A stretch of 64,000 nt of DNA. Source: Sphingomonas sanguinis. Lineage in GTDB: Bacteria; Pseudomonadota; Alphaproteobacteria; Sphingomonadales; Sphingomonadaceae. Both the position numbers and the translations under genes were made by a program. The stretch is taken from NCBI RefSeq assembly GCF_019297835.1, contig NZ_CP079203.1, forward strand, positions 3,152,501-3,216,500, read 5' to 3'. This document shows, piece after piece, positions 9,014 through 17,018 of this stretch. Numbering within the stretch: the first letter of the stretch is position 1; each line of letters starts with the position of its first letter. The notes below the pieces were generated by a model. The model saw only the letters and a program-made list of their open reading frames with translations, did no database searches and was not told the DNA's origin.

Positions 9014-9114
9014 TCGTGTCCGGGCGATGGCCCGGTAACTGTATTTTGACCTTAGGGGTCTAGGCCGGTGATCTGACGGGCACTGCGGCCGGTCTTCGGG
9101 AGTATCGGTTCACC

Positions 9115-9978
9115 ATGTTTCCTGCCATCGGCCTTGTCATCCTGCTCGGCATGGTGTTCGGCGGCTTCGCCATCACCGGCGGCAAGCTCGGTCCCGTGTT
9201 CGAGGCGATCCCGCACGAAATGCTCATCATCGGCGGCGCGGCCGTCGGTGCGCTCGTCATCGGCAATTCCGGCAAGGAGCTGAAGGCGCTGGGCGGCGCG
9301 ATGGGCAAGATCTTCAAGGGGCCGAAATACAAGAAGCAGGACTATCTCGACGTCATCTTCCTCGTCTCGAAGCTGATGAAGATGCTGCGCACCGAAGGCC
9401 CCATCGCGCTGGAGCCGCATGTCGAGGACCCCAAGTCCTCCTCAGTCTTCGCCGAATATCCCCGCCTGGTCGCCGACCATACCCTCGTCAACCTGATCGC
9501 CGACACGCTGCGCCTGGTCGTCGTCTCGTCGGGCACGCTCGACGTGCACGCGGTCGAGGAGGTCATGGACAATGCGATCAAGACCCATCACCACGAGGTC
9601 GAAGGGCCGCAGGGCACGCTGCAGAGTCTGGCCGACTCGCTACCCGCGCTCGGCATCGTCGCGGCCGTGCTCGGCATCGTGAAGACCATGGGCTCGATCG
9701 ACAAGCCGCCGAGCGTGCTGGGCGGCATGATCGGCTCGGCGCTGGTCGGCACCTTCATGGGCGTGCTCTTGGCCTATGGTATCGTGAACCCGTTCGCGGG
9801 TCGCCTGAAGCAGGTGATCGACGCCGACGCCGCCATCTATCATGTCGTCAAGCAGATCATCATCGCTTCGCTCCACGGCCATCCGCAGCCGCTGGTCATC
9901 GAAGCCGCCCGCTCCGGCATCGCGCACAAGGACCAGCCCGGCTTCGCCGAGGTGTTCGACGGCTTGCGGGGCAAGTAA
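9115..9978 (+). CDS. motA: Flagellar motor stator protein MotA
   Basis: MotA forms the ring of the proton-driven stator that turns the rotor. The 287-residue protein has four hydrophobic segments (about residues 1-20, 36-50, 170-190 and 200-225) and a large cytoplasmic loop with charged residues. The family motif around residues 170-200 (SLPALGIVAAVLGIVKTMGS) is present. It pairs with motB three bases downstream. The 101-bp gap before it contains a small GC hairpin (GGGC/GCCC) and a possible weak promoter. Confidence 0.94.
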   Translation: MFPAIGLVILLGMVFGGFAITGGKLGPVFEAIPHEMLIIGGAAVGALVIGNSGKELKALGGAMGKIFKGPKYKKQDYLDVIFLVSKLMKMLRTEGPIALEPHVEDPKSSSVFAEYPRLVADHTLVNLIADTLRLVVVSSGTLDVHAVEEVMDNAIKTHHHEVEGPQGTLQSLADSLPALGIVAAVLGIVKTMGSIDKPPSVLGGMIGSALVGTFMGVLLAYGIVNPFAGRLKQVIDADAAIYHVVKQIIIASLHGHPQPLVIEAARSGIAHKDQPGFAEVFDGLRGK

Positions 9979-9981
9979 GCC

Positions 9982-10875
9982 ATGGCCCGCGCACCGCACG
10001 GCAAGAACGAGCCGCCCAAGATCGTCATCGTCAAGAAGATCATTGCCGATGGTCATGGCGGGCATCATGGTGGCGCGTGGAAAGTGGCCTATGCCGACTT
10101 CGTGACGGCGATGATGGCGTTCTTCCTGTTGCTCTGGCTGCTGGGTGCGACCACCGAGAAGCAGCGCAAGGGCATCGCCGACTATTTCGCGCCGACCTTG
10201 CTCGACACCAAGTCGACGGGCATCGGCGGCGGCGTGCTGAACGGCGGACCCGGTGCGGGCCGCCAGCAGCAGACGGCCGCCAGCGGTCGCCTTCAGGTCA
10301 TCATTCCCAAGGTGATGGAGGGCGGCGGCGAAAAGGCCGGGACCGGCGACAAGGGTTCGCTGCGCAATCCCAACGCCGTCGTGCAGGACAAGAAGACGTT
10401 CGACGCGATCAAGCGCGAACTGTTGAAGAAGATGGAGGTCACGCCCCAGCTCCGCAAGCTGGCGCAGCAGGTGCGCTTCATCCCGACCGATGACGGTTTG
10501 CGCATCGATCTGGTCGACAATGCCGATTATTCGATGTTCGCGACCGGCACGACGAACCTGACCCCGGCGGCGTCCGAGCTGATCGGCACCATCGCCAAGA
10601 CGGTCGCCGACGTGCCCAACACGATCATGATCCGCGGCCACACCGACAGCGTACCTTACGGCGATCCGCGCGCCATGAACAACTGGCTGCTCTCGTCCAG
10701 CCGCGCCGAGGCGACCCGCCGCCGCCTGGCCGCCGGTGGCCTGCCCGAATCGCGGTTCGAGCGGATCGAGGGCGTCGCCGACCGCGAGCCGATGATTACG
10801 GACAACCCGTCCGACCCGCGCAACCGCCGCGTTGCGATCACGCTGCTCTATCGCAAGGGGGCGTTCGGGCAGTAA
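9982..10875 (+). CDS. motB: Flagellar motor stator protein MotB
   Basis: MotB anchors the stator to peptidoglycan and supplies the proton-carrying aspartate. In this 297-residue protein the single membrane helix spans about residues 37-55 and the critical Asp is D39 in WKVAYADFVTAMMAFF. The OmpA-like peptidoglycan-binding domain covers about residues 160-290 (IRGHTDSVPYG and SSSRAEATRRRL). It forms an operon with motA. Confidence 0.95.
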   Translation: MARAPHGKNEPPKIVIVKKIIADGHGGHHGGAWKVAYADFVTAMMAFFLLLWLLGATTEKQRKGIADYFAPTLLDTKSTGIGGGVLNGGPGAGRQQQTAASGRLQVIIPKVMEGGGEKAGTGDKGSLRNPNAVVQDKKTFDAIKRELLKKMEVTPQLRKLAQQVRFIPTDDGLRIDLVDNADYSMFATGTTNLTPAASELIGTIAKTVADVPNTIMIRGHTDSVPYGDPRAMNNWLLSSSRAEATRRRLAAGGLPESRFERIEGVADREPMITDNPSDPRNRRVAITLLYRKGAFGQ

Positions 10876-10939
10876 GGCCAGGAACGTTCTTGCCTGTTCC
10901 AGACGCTGACGCCATGGCGAACGTCGTTCCGGTCCGATC

Positions 10940-11407
10940 ATGTCGGGGATGGCGACGATGCTGCCGATGATGAATTTCGATGGTCCCGTCTGGCGGCTAT
11001 TGCCGCAGGCGGGCCTTGCCGATCCGGCGGCCCCGGCGCGTGCGCCCGAGGGGCGATTTCATCATGATGGGCAAATCGCGGCCTATGCCTCGTTGACGGC
11101 CGAAGGCGCAGGTGTCGCGATCCGGCGCTATCTGGGCGACGGGGTCGCTCGGGTGCTCATTCCGATGCGCTTGACGGCGCAGTGCGTCGCGGACGCCAGG
11201 GGATTGGTTTCCGCCTCGGTCGTTTGGCAGGATGTGACGGCGGTGAAAGGGATATCGCCGACTTGGGCGATTTCAGACATGGCCCGACAAGCGGGCGCGC
11301 AGGCGATGCTATATTCGTCGCGTTCGCGACCCGATCTCTCGCATGTCGTCGTGTTCGGGCCGGAATGCCTCCATAGCTTTGGAGAAGCCACGGCCTATGT
11401 CCCATAA
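10940..11407 (+). CDS. RES-domain protein, orphan
   Basis: RES-domain proteins are toxins (NAD+ phosphorylase or ADP-ribosyltransferase activity in Res and ParT) normally paired with an Xre/DUF2384 antitoxin. This 155-residue protein shows the family order: VWRLLPQAGLADPA near residue 17, the GRF motif with R39, Y49 followed by a helix, and the C-terminal LYSSRSR (S126/S127) then a hydrophobic strand VVVF. The catalytic Glu expected shortly after Y49 has no clear counterpart (E55 is the nearest). No antitoxin gene is adjacent: motB is upstream and mucR downstream. Several in-frame ATGs make the start uncertain. Confidence 0.6.
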   Translation: MSGMATMLPMMNFDGPVWRLLPQAGLADPAAPARAPEGRFHHDGQIAAYASLTAEGAGVAIRRYLGDGVARVLIPMRLTAQCVADARGLVSASVVWQDVTAVKGISPTWAISDMARQAGAQAMLYSSRSRPDLSHVVVFGPECLHSFGEATAYVP

Positions 11408-11456
11408 CTGCCGGGCGGGTTTGGGTGTGAGGCGGCGGCGGGCTGCGGCCTCATAG

Positions 11457-11519
11457 AAAGGGGCCCGCCCGGCGATCATCCCCTGGGAGTCGGATGATGA
11501 CAGTCGGGCGGGCCCTTTC
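11457..11519. terminator. Bidirectional hairpin terminator
   Basis: A long stem pairs the AAAGGGGCCCGCCCGGC side with GTCGGGCGGGCCCTTT, with inner pairing GATCATC/GATGATG. Short A/T tracts flank both sides. It lies between the convergent RES gene and mucR and can end both transcripts. Confidence 0.75.
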
Positions 11520-11530
11520 ATAAACCGCGC

Positions 11531-12025
11531 TTATTCGGCGTCGGCGGCCTCGCCCTTACGCGTCTTGCGCGCGGCGGGGGTGGCACCGGCGGCGTTGCGC
11601 GGGCCGGGCTTGCGGCCCAGGCCGATCTTCTTGGCCATGGCGCGACGGCTTTCCGAATAGCTTTCGGCGACCATCGGATAATCCGGCTTCAGGCCGTAAC
11701 GCTCGCGATATTCTTCCGGGGTCAGGCCATGGGTGGCCAGGTGACGGCGCAGCGTCTTGTAAGGCTTGCCGTCGATCATCGAGACGATGTGATCCTTCGA
11801 CGCCAGCGACTTGCGAACCGACACGGCCGGAACATATTCGGTCGGCGCCTCGACATCGGTCGCCTGCGGCGCGCTGCCCAGAAGCGAAGACACTGTCTCG
11901 TGCATCTTGTGCAGGAAGGCTGGAACCTCTTCCGACGAGGTGCGGGTATTGGGATTGCCCAGCCACGCAATGGTGAGTTCGGTCGCCAGTTCTACGGCAT
12001 TCACATCGATAGGGTCGTCGGCCAT
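11531..12025 (-). CDS. mucR: MucR/Ros-family transcriptional regulator lacking zinc ligands
   Basis: MucR/Ros proteins are global nucleoid-associated regulators of exopolysaccharide, motility and cell-cycle genes in alphaproteobacteria. The 164-residue protein has the C-terminal DNA-binding domain (KTLRRHLATHGLTPEEYRER and DYPMVAESY) and ends with the basic IGLGRKPGP hook. In the zinc finger, the two Cys positions are S82 and D85 (VSMIDGK), while H95 and H99 remain, so zinc binding is doubtful; Caulobacter MucR proteins have a similar SLIDGK variant. A good AGGAG Shine-Dalgarno precedes ATG 12025. The AT-rich stretch 12095-12136 upstream suits MucR autoregulation. Confidence 0.88.
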   Translation of the reverse strand: MADDPIDVNAVELATELTIAWLGNPNTRTSSEEVPAFLHKMHETVSSLLGSAPQATDVEAPTEYVPAVSVRKSLASKDHIVSMIDGKPYKTLRRHLATHGLTPEEYRERYGLKPDYPMVAESYSESRRAMAKKIGLGRKPGPRNAAGATPAARKTRKGEAADAE

Positions 12026-12415
12026 GATACGCTCCTGTTGTTTCCGTGTGACCTAACCGTCAATCGCGCGGCGTCAACCTTCCGATGCAGCATCGGACCA
12101 AATTTTAATGGTTTATGACCTTTTTTATATTTGAGCGATGTTAGTTTATCGGTCGGAATGCCGAGGAAAATCGTCGGAAGATCGGATTTGGCGGAGCCGG
12201 AAGGGTCCGAGAACCAAGGTTTATCCGGTGATTTCGCAGCCAAATACCTATCACGCGTGCGGCTCTCTGCCGGCTCGATATGTTACTCCAGGTAGCCATC
12301 TCGTAAGCTGGATGCAAAAGATGCAACTGAAATTGATGAGGTTGCATTTGTGTTAATCGCGGGTCGGCGGCATAGAGAGCGGGCCTTTCAGGCATCCTCT
12401 CCTAAAAACTTTCAC
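12026..12415. other. Gene-poor, AT-rich interval upstream of mucR
   Basis: No ORF here has convincing codon usage or recognisable product. The stretch 12095-12136 is unusually AT-rich with T/A steps and probably contains the mucR promoter. An inverted repeat ATGCAAC (12321-12327)/GTTGCAT (12341-12347) lies further right. A candidate small-RNA gene could occupy the right end, ending at the terminator at 12416-12444. Confidence 0.5.
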
Positions 12416-12444
12416 GGGCTGGTCTCACGACCGGCCCTTTTTTT
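12416..12444 (+). terminator. Rho-independent terminator with no gene upstream
   Basis: GGGCTGGT and GACCGGCC(C) pair around a short CTCAC-type loop and are followed by seven T residues (12438-12444). It points rightwards, but no plus-strand protein gene precedes it, so it either ends a small RNA or is a relic. Confidence 0.7.
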
Positions 12445-12620
12445 GTCTTGCTTCCGCCGCATATCGGCCTAGGCTATCCCATCGCCGCGCTTCAACGATA
12501 GTTATAAGCAGGAGTGGAAGCCGCCGGGAAAACCGGCATCGCGCGTCGGTGCCGGGGGTTGAGCGACCGGGTCGCTCCCCCCGTTTTACTTTCCAGGGCT
12601 CGCGGCTGGAAAGACGACCC

Positions 12621-12710
12621 TTGGCCTTCGACTTCACTCAGGCTGAACGGTGACCGGTATCCAACCCAATTGCCCTTCGCCCGTCCAGCCTGAGCGAAGT
12701 CGAAGGCCAA
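12621..12710. repeat. Palindromic repeat, family A (copy 1)
   Basis: Arms 12621-12650 and 12681-12710 are inverted copies with the core CTTCGACTTCRCTCAGGCTG and its complement. The same unit occurs at 26.5, 30.9-31.0, 32.7-32.9 and 58.5 kb. The rest of 12445-12783 contains no supported gene. Confidence 0.85.
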
Positions 12711-12783
12711 GGGCTGAACCCGATGACCATCAAGGGCGGGGCGGGAGAGTCCGCACGAACTCGTCCCGCTCCGAAAAGCCGGT

Positions 12784-13158
12784 TCAGCCTTTGTGGTCGG
12801 ACGGCGGGGGACGGTGGATGAACTGATCCAGCGCTGAGAGCGCCATGCCTGCAAAGGCGACGACCTCGGACATGCCCGACTTGGTGGTTCCGCCGTCCTG
12901 CTCCGGCTGGGGCGCTTCGGGCTGGGTCGGTTCGGGGGCGGGGGCGGCGCCATCGCTCGGCCGCTTCGTGGTCTCGCGCGCCAGTGCCGAGGCCGCGACG
13001 ATCAGCCCGGTCGCCAGCAACTGGCGGCCCGCCGGACTCCGCGCCTGATCGAGCAGCGCCTGGCCGATCCGATGTAGGGAGGACGGAGCGGAGGCCGTGC
13101 CGGGCTGTTCGTCCAGCTTGGCCTTTTTCTGCTTTTTCTTGTGCTTCTTCTTGCCCAT
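12784..13158 (-). CDS. Small Lys-rich protein of unknown function
   Basis: I do not recognise this 124-residue protein. It starts with a run of Lys and His (MGKKKHKKKQKKAKLDEQPG), followed by a moderately hydrophobic helix (RQLLATGLIVAASALA, about residues 44-59), a Pro/Glu/Thr-rich linker, and a second hydrophobic patch (EVVAFAGMALSALDQFI). ATG 13158 is preferred over an upstream in-frame GTG at 13200 because the latter falls inside a palindrome. It sits downstream of rpoN on the same strand, where many bacteria have the hibernation factor gene, but it does not resemble that factor. Confidence 0.6.
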   Translation of the reverse strand: MGKKKHKKKQKKAKLDEQPGTASAPSSLHRIGQALLDQARSPAGRQLLATGLIVAASALARETTKRPSDGAAPAPEPTQPEAPQPEQDGGTTKSGMSEVVAFAGMALSALDQFIHRPPPSDHKG

Positions 13159-13178
13159 CGGCCTGCCCTCGCCATCTC

Positions 13179-13200
13179 GTGTATATGTAATGTAATACAC
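13179..13200. promoter_or_regulatory. AT-rich palindrome upstream of the Lys-rich protein gene
   Basis: Arms GTGTAT and ATACAC flank ten bases (ATGTAATGTA). It lies 20-42 bp before the start codon in a short AT-rich patch, so it could be an operator overlapping the promoter. No regulator is assigned. Confidence 0.35.
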
Positions 13201-13229
13201 CCTGCGCGGCGTTCAAGCGGCGGGCGACA

Positions 13230-14714
13230 TCACCCGGCCAGCGCGCGGGCGCGGCGGCGTTGGACCGAGCTGCCGATGCCCAGCGACTCGCGATACTTGG
13301 CGACGGTGCGCCGGGCGATGTCGAAGCCCTTGGCCTGAAGCAGTTCGACCAGCGTGTCGTCGGACAGGATCTTGGCGCCTTCGTTGGCGATCAATGCCTT
13401 GATCGCGCTCTTCACCGCCTCCGCCGATACCGCGTCGCCGCCGTCCGCCGCCGCGATGCCGCTGGTGAAAAAGAATTTCAGCTCGAACAGGCCGCGCGCG
13501 CAGCTGAGATATTTGTTGCTGGTCACGCGGCTGACGGTCGATTCGTGCATCCCGATCGCCTCGGCGACGCGAGCAAGCGTCAGCGGCTTCAGATGGGCGA
13601 CGCCGTGGAGGAAGAAGGCTTCCTGCTGCTTCACGATCTCGGTCGCGACGCGGATAATCGTCCGCTGCCGCTGGTCGAGCGCCTTCATCAGCCAGTTCGC
13701 GCTGGCCAGGCAATCGGCCAGCCACGCCTTGGACCCCTTGTCCTGCGGGCCGTGGCGCAGTTCCTGATAATAGCGGCGGTTGACCAGCACGCGGGGCAGG
13801 GTGGCGGTGTTCAGCTCGATGCCCCAGCCCGCCTTGGTCCGGGTGATGAACAGGTCGGGCACCACCGCCTGGGACGGCTCGCCGCCATAACGACAGCCGG
13901 GCTTGGGATCGTAGCCGCGCAACTCGCGGATCATGTCCGCCATGTCCTCGTCATCGACGCCGCAGATGCGCTTCAGACGCGCCAGTTCGCCGCGTGCCAA
14001 CAGATCGAGATTGGCGATCAGCTTGGCCATGCACGGGTCGTAGCGATCGACCTCCTTGGCCTGCAGCGCGAGGCACTCGGCCAGATCGCGCGCGCCGACG
14101 CCGGTGGGGTCCAGGCTCTGCACCACCTTCAGCACCGATTCGACGCGAGTGAGGGGGGCGCCCAGCCGCCCGGCGATTTCGTCCAGCGGAACGGTCAGAT
14201 AGCCCGCCTCGTCCAGCTGGTCGATGATATGCGCGGCGATGGTCAGGTCGGTGCCCGACAGGATCAGCGCAATCTGCGCCTCCAGATGCTCGGCCAGATT
14301 GGGGGCGTCATCGGCCAGCGAATCCCAGTCCGGCCCGTCCTCGCCACCCAGCCCGCCGCTCCCGCTTGCGCCGTTCAACGACAGGCCGCCGTCCGGCCCG
14401 GTGCCGCCATCGGCGACGCTGTCCTGCTGATGGCTTTCCGTGGCGTAGTCCAGGTCGAGGCCACGGTCTTCGCTGGGCGCGGTCCCGGCGACCAGCTCGT
14501 CCGCGCCCGCCGGGGCCTCACGCTCGGGGCGTTCGGGGGTCGCGACCTCGCGAACCGCGCTGGCGTCGAGCAGGGGGTTCTTCTCCACCTCCTCGGCGAT
14601 GAACGCCTCGACCTCCAGATTCGACAGCGTCAGCAGCTTGATGGCCTGCTGAAGCTGCGGCGTCATCACCAGCGATTGCGACTGGCGGATGTCGAGACGC
14701 GGGGCGAGGCTCAT
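13230..14714 (-). CDS. rpoN: RNA polymerase sigma-54 factor RpoN
   Basis: RpoN directs RNA polymerase to -24/-12 promoters that need AAA+ activators. The 494-residue product has the Gln-rich activator region I (QSQSLVMTPQLQQAIKLLTL), an acidic variable region II (about residues 50-130), the core-binding domain, the helix-turn-helix around MHESTVSRVTSNKYL, and the RpoN box ARRTVAKYRE near the C terminus. All functional parts are intact. It is separated from lptB by about 230 bp containing a palindromic repeat. A sigma-54 promoter stands at the flg operon in this window. Confidence 0.97.
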   Translation of the reverse strand: MSLAPRLDIRQSQSLVMTPQLQQAIKLLTLSNLEVEAFIAEEVEKNPLLDASAVREVATPERPEREAPAGADELVAGTAPSEDRGLDLDYATESHQQDSVADGGTGPDGGLSLNGASGSGGLGGEDGPDWDSLADDAPNLAEHLEAQIALILSGTDLTIAAHIIDQLDEAGYLTVPLDEIAGRLGAPLTRVESVLKVVQSLDPTGVGARDLAECLALQAKEVDRYDPCMAKLIANLDLLARGELARLKRICGVDDEDMADMIRELRGYDPKPGCRYGGEPSQAVVPDLFITRTKAGWGIELNTATLPRVLVNRRYYQELRHGPQDKGSKAWLADCLASANWLMKALDQRQRTIIRVATEIVKQQEAFFLHGVAHLKPLTLARVAEAIGMHESTVSRVTSNKYLSCARGLFELKFFFTSGIAAADGGDAVSAEAVKSAIKALIANEGAKILSDDTLVELLQAKGFDIARRTVAKYRESLGIGSSVQRRRARALAG

Positions 14715-14721
14715 ACCGCCA

Positions 14722-14860
14722 TTCCTCCCCTGTAAGGGGAGGTGGCAGGCCGAAGGCCTGACGGAGGGGTGTCCCGGTCTAAGGCGGCGGGCAAACTTAC
14801 GATCGGCGACACCCCTCCACCATGCTTCGCATGGTCCCCCTCCCCTTGCAGGGGAGGAAT
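14722..14860. repeat. Palindromic repeat, family B (copy 1)
   Basis: The unit begins ATTCCTCCCCTGTAAGGGG and ends in the complementary TGCAGGGGAGGAAT, with internal GGCAGGCCGAAGGCCTGACGG and CCATGCTTCGCATGG hairpins. It fills most of the gap between rpoN and lptB. Related copies are at 19.2, 23.0 and 63.0 kb. Confidence 0.85.
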
Positions 14861-14942
14861 GGGGGCCATGTCCATCCGCTCCGTGCCGTCCATCACGCCG
14901 GTCATGCTATCAGGAGCGGATCGACGGGTGCCTCTCATGCGA

Positions 14943-15731
14943 TCAGAGCGAAAAGCCCTCGCCCAGATACAGGCGGCGGACATTGGCGTCGGCGACCAGC
15001 TCCTCCGGCGAACCGCTGAACAGCACGCGGCCGTCATAGATGATGTAGGCGCGGTCGACGATGTCCAGCGTTTCGCGGACATTATGGTCGGTGATGAGCA
15101 CGCCGATGTCGCGCCGTTTCAGGTCCTTCACCAGATCGCGGATGTCGGCGATCGAGATCGGATCGATGCCCGCGAACGGTTCGTCGAGCAGCATGATCGA
15201 CGGGTCGGCGGCCAGCGCTCGGGCGATTTCGGCGCGGCGCCGCTCGCCGCCCGACAGCGCCATGGCGGGCGCCGCGCGCAGGCGGGTCAGGCCGAATTCC
15301 TCCAGCAGCTTGTCGAGCTTGCGCGCGCGCTCGGCCGGGTCGGGCTCGGCCAGTTCGAGCACGGTCAAGATATTCTTCTCGATCGATAGCCCGCGAAAGA
15401 TCGAGGTTTCCTGCGGCAGATAGCCCAGGCCCAGGATGGCGCGGCGATACATGGGCAGGCCGGTGATGTCCTCACCGTCCAGCATGATGCGGCCCGAATC
15501 GGGCTTCACCAGACCCATGACCGAGTAGAAGCAGGTCGTCTTGCCCGCGCCATTGGGGCCGAGCAGGCCGATCACCTCGCCGCGCCCCACCGATACCGAC
15601 ACGTCGGTCAGGACGACGCGCTTGTCATAGCTCTTGGCGATCGACACGACCTGCAGGCCGTTGGCGACCGGCGGCTCCGACACGGGGGCGTTGCGATGAC
15701 TTGCCTCGCGAATCGGGGATTCCATGTCCAT
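14943..15731 (-). CDS. lptB: LPS export ABC transporter ATP-binding protein LptB
   Basis: LptB is the cytoplasmic ATPase that powers lipopolysaccharide extraction by LptFG. The 262-residue protein has Walker A GPNGAGKTT (about 58-66), the Q loop LPQETSIF, the signature LSGGERRRAEIARAL, Walker B IMLLDEPFAGID and the switch His in LITDHNVRET. ATG 15731 is chosen over GTG 15776 because AAGGAAAG precedes it at good spacing. It is translated in the same direction as lptA and lptC. Confidence 0.96.
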   Translation of the reverse strand: MDMESPIREASHRNAPVSEPPVANGLQVVSIAKSYDKRVVLTDVSVSVGRGEVIGLLGPNGAGKTTCFYSVMGLVKPDSGRIMLDGEDITGLPMYRRAILGLGYLPQETSIFRGLSIEKNILTVLELAEPDPAERARKLDKLLEEFGLTRLRAAPAMALSGGERRRAEIARALAADPSIMLLDEPFAGIDPISIADIRDLVKDLKRRDIGVLITDHNVRETLDIVDRAYIIYDGRVLFSGSPEELVADANVRRLYLGEGFSL

Positions 15732-15792
15732 CGGCCCGTTTCTTTCCTTAGCTGATCGAACGTTAGCGCGGGGCACGCCCCCGCGTCACGCC

Positions 15793-16335
15793 TCAGTTGC
15801 GATCGGGGACCGAGAAGGTGCCCGTGACCCGGCCCGACGGCGCGCGGCTGACGGTCCCGCCATTGCCCGACGACGCGCCGCCCGACACCGACGACCCGTC
15901 GATCACCGCGCGGCCGGTGTCGAGGTTCAGCGTCAGCCGCCCGCCATTCACCGTGTTGCCGCCCTGGGTCAGGGTGACATTGCCCAGCATGGTGATGACC
16001 CGGCGGTTGAGGTCGTAGATCGCATAATTGCTGCGGGCGGTCTGGTCCGGCCGCTTGACGACGACATTGCCCGAAGCCTCGAAGCGCGAGACTTGCGGCT
16101 TTCCGCCAATCACCTGGCCGGTATAGACGATGACGACCCGCGCTGCGGTCAATGTCATCTCCGCCTGGCGCAGCGAGACATTGCCCGACAGGACGCCGCG
16201 GTTCTGCTTGTCCTGCAATTCGATGACGTCGGCGCCGAAATCGACGGGCGCGCGGCTGTCGTGCTTGACCTGCGCGGCCGCGGACACTGCCAGGACGAGA
16301 AGGGCCGGAGCCGCAGCGGCGAAGAGCTTGTGCAT
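15793..16335 (-). CDS. lptA: LPS transport periplasmic protein LptA
   Basis: LptA bridges the inner and outer membrane for LPS transport with a beta-jellyroll (OstA-like) fold. The 180-residue product has a signal peptide (to about residue 21, AAAQ) and the OstA-like core with GVLSGNVSLRQAEMTLTA and NYAIYDLNRRVITMLGNVTL. A Gly/Ser-rich tail follows. It sits between lptC and lptB, the canonical order. Confidence 0.92.
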   Translation of the reverse strand: MHKLFAAAAPALLVLAVSAAAQVKHDSRAPVDFGADVIELQDKQNRGVLSGNVSLRQAEMTLTAARVVIVYTGQVIGGKPQVSRFEASGNVVVKRPDQTARSNYAIYDLNRRVITMLGNVTLTQGGNTVNGGRLTLNLDTGRAVIDGSSVSGGASSGNGGTVSRAPSGRVTGTFSVPDRN

Positions 16336-16353
16336 AAGCGGCTATTTCGGTCT

Positions 16354-16980
16354 TTACGGGACGATGCGCAAGCGGGCGTTGCCTTCCAGCCGGACGGAAC
16401 GATTTTCCAGGTCCGCCCGCATCTTGTTCGCGCTGAAATTGCCCTGCGGCACCTGGCCGGTCACCGCGCCGCCCGAAACCAGCGTGCGCTGTTGCAGGTC
16501 GATGGTCGCGTCATGCGTGCGCAGATCGTATCCGCCCGCCGATTTGAAATCGAGCGGCCCGTCCAGCTTCACCTGTTCGGTGCTCATGTCGTAACGGCCC
16601 GAATTCGCGCTGACCGTGGCGGGGCCGTCCGACAGGCGGATCGCGGCGGACAGTTTGTTGAGCTGCACCACCGGCTCGGCCGAGCTGCGCTGGATCGCCG
16701 AGCCCGCGTCCAGCGAGAAGGGCTGCCCCTTGTCATCGACGCCGCGATATTGCGCCGCCTGGATTTTCATCCGTTCCTTGGCGACCTCGACCTTCTTCTT
16801 GTCGAGCACGAAGGACACCTCGTTCGAGGCATAGATGGGGGCCATCACCAGGAACGCGGTCAGCACGCCGATCGCGCTGGGCAGCAGCCAGCGCGCCACC
16901 GTCACGAACCGGTCGTGGCGGCTGCCGGGTGCGGCCCAATGCTGGCGCTGGGTACGGACGCGGTCGGCGATCTCGGACAT
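16354..16980 (-). CDS. lptC: LPS export protein LptC
   Basis: LptC is the bitopic inner-membrane protein that passes LPS to LptA. The 208-residue protein has a cytoplasmic N terminus, one membrane helix (WLLPSAIGVLTAFLVMAPIY, about residues 29-48) and a periplasmic beta-rich domain with repeated strand motifs (GRYDMSTEQVKLDGPLDF). It ends 18 bp before lptA. Confidence 0.9.
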   Translation of the reverse strand: MSEIADRVRTQRQHWAAPGSRHDRFVTVARWLLPSAIGVLTAFLVMAPIYASNEVSFVLDKKKVEVAKERMKIQAAQYRGVDDKGQPFSLDAGSAIQRSSAEPVVQLNKLSAAIRLSDGPATVSANSGRYDMSTEQVKLDGPLDFKSAGGYDLRTHDATIDLQQRTLVSGGAVTGQVPQGNFSANKMRADLENRSVRLEGNARLRIVP

Positions 16981-17018
16981 GACGGCTCCCTATCGTGCCC
17001 GGATCAGGCGTCAATGGT

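Noticed and set aside
9046..9075. TTGACC-N17-TGATCT as a sigma-70 promoter for motA
   Set aside because: The -10 element is poor and motAB may simply be read from the flg transcript; it is not listed as a feature.
12138..12356. 72-codon plus-strand ORF in the gap upstream of mucR
   Set aside because: No Shine-Dalgarno, no family resemblance, and unusual codon use compared with neighbours.
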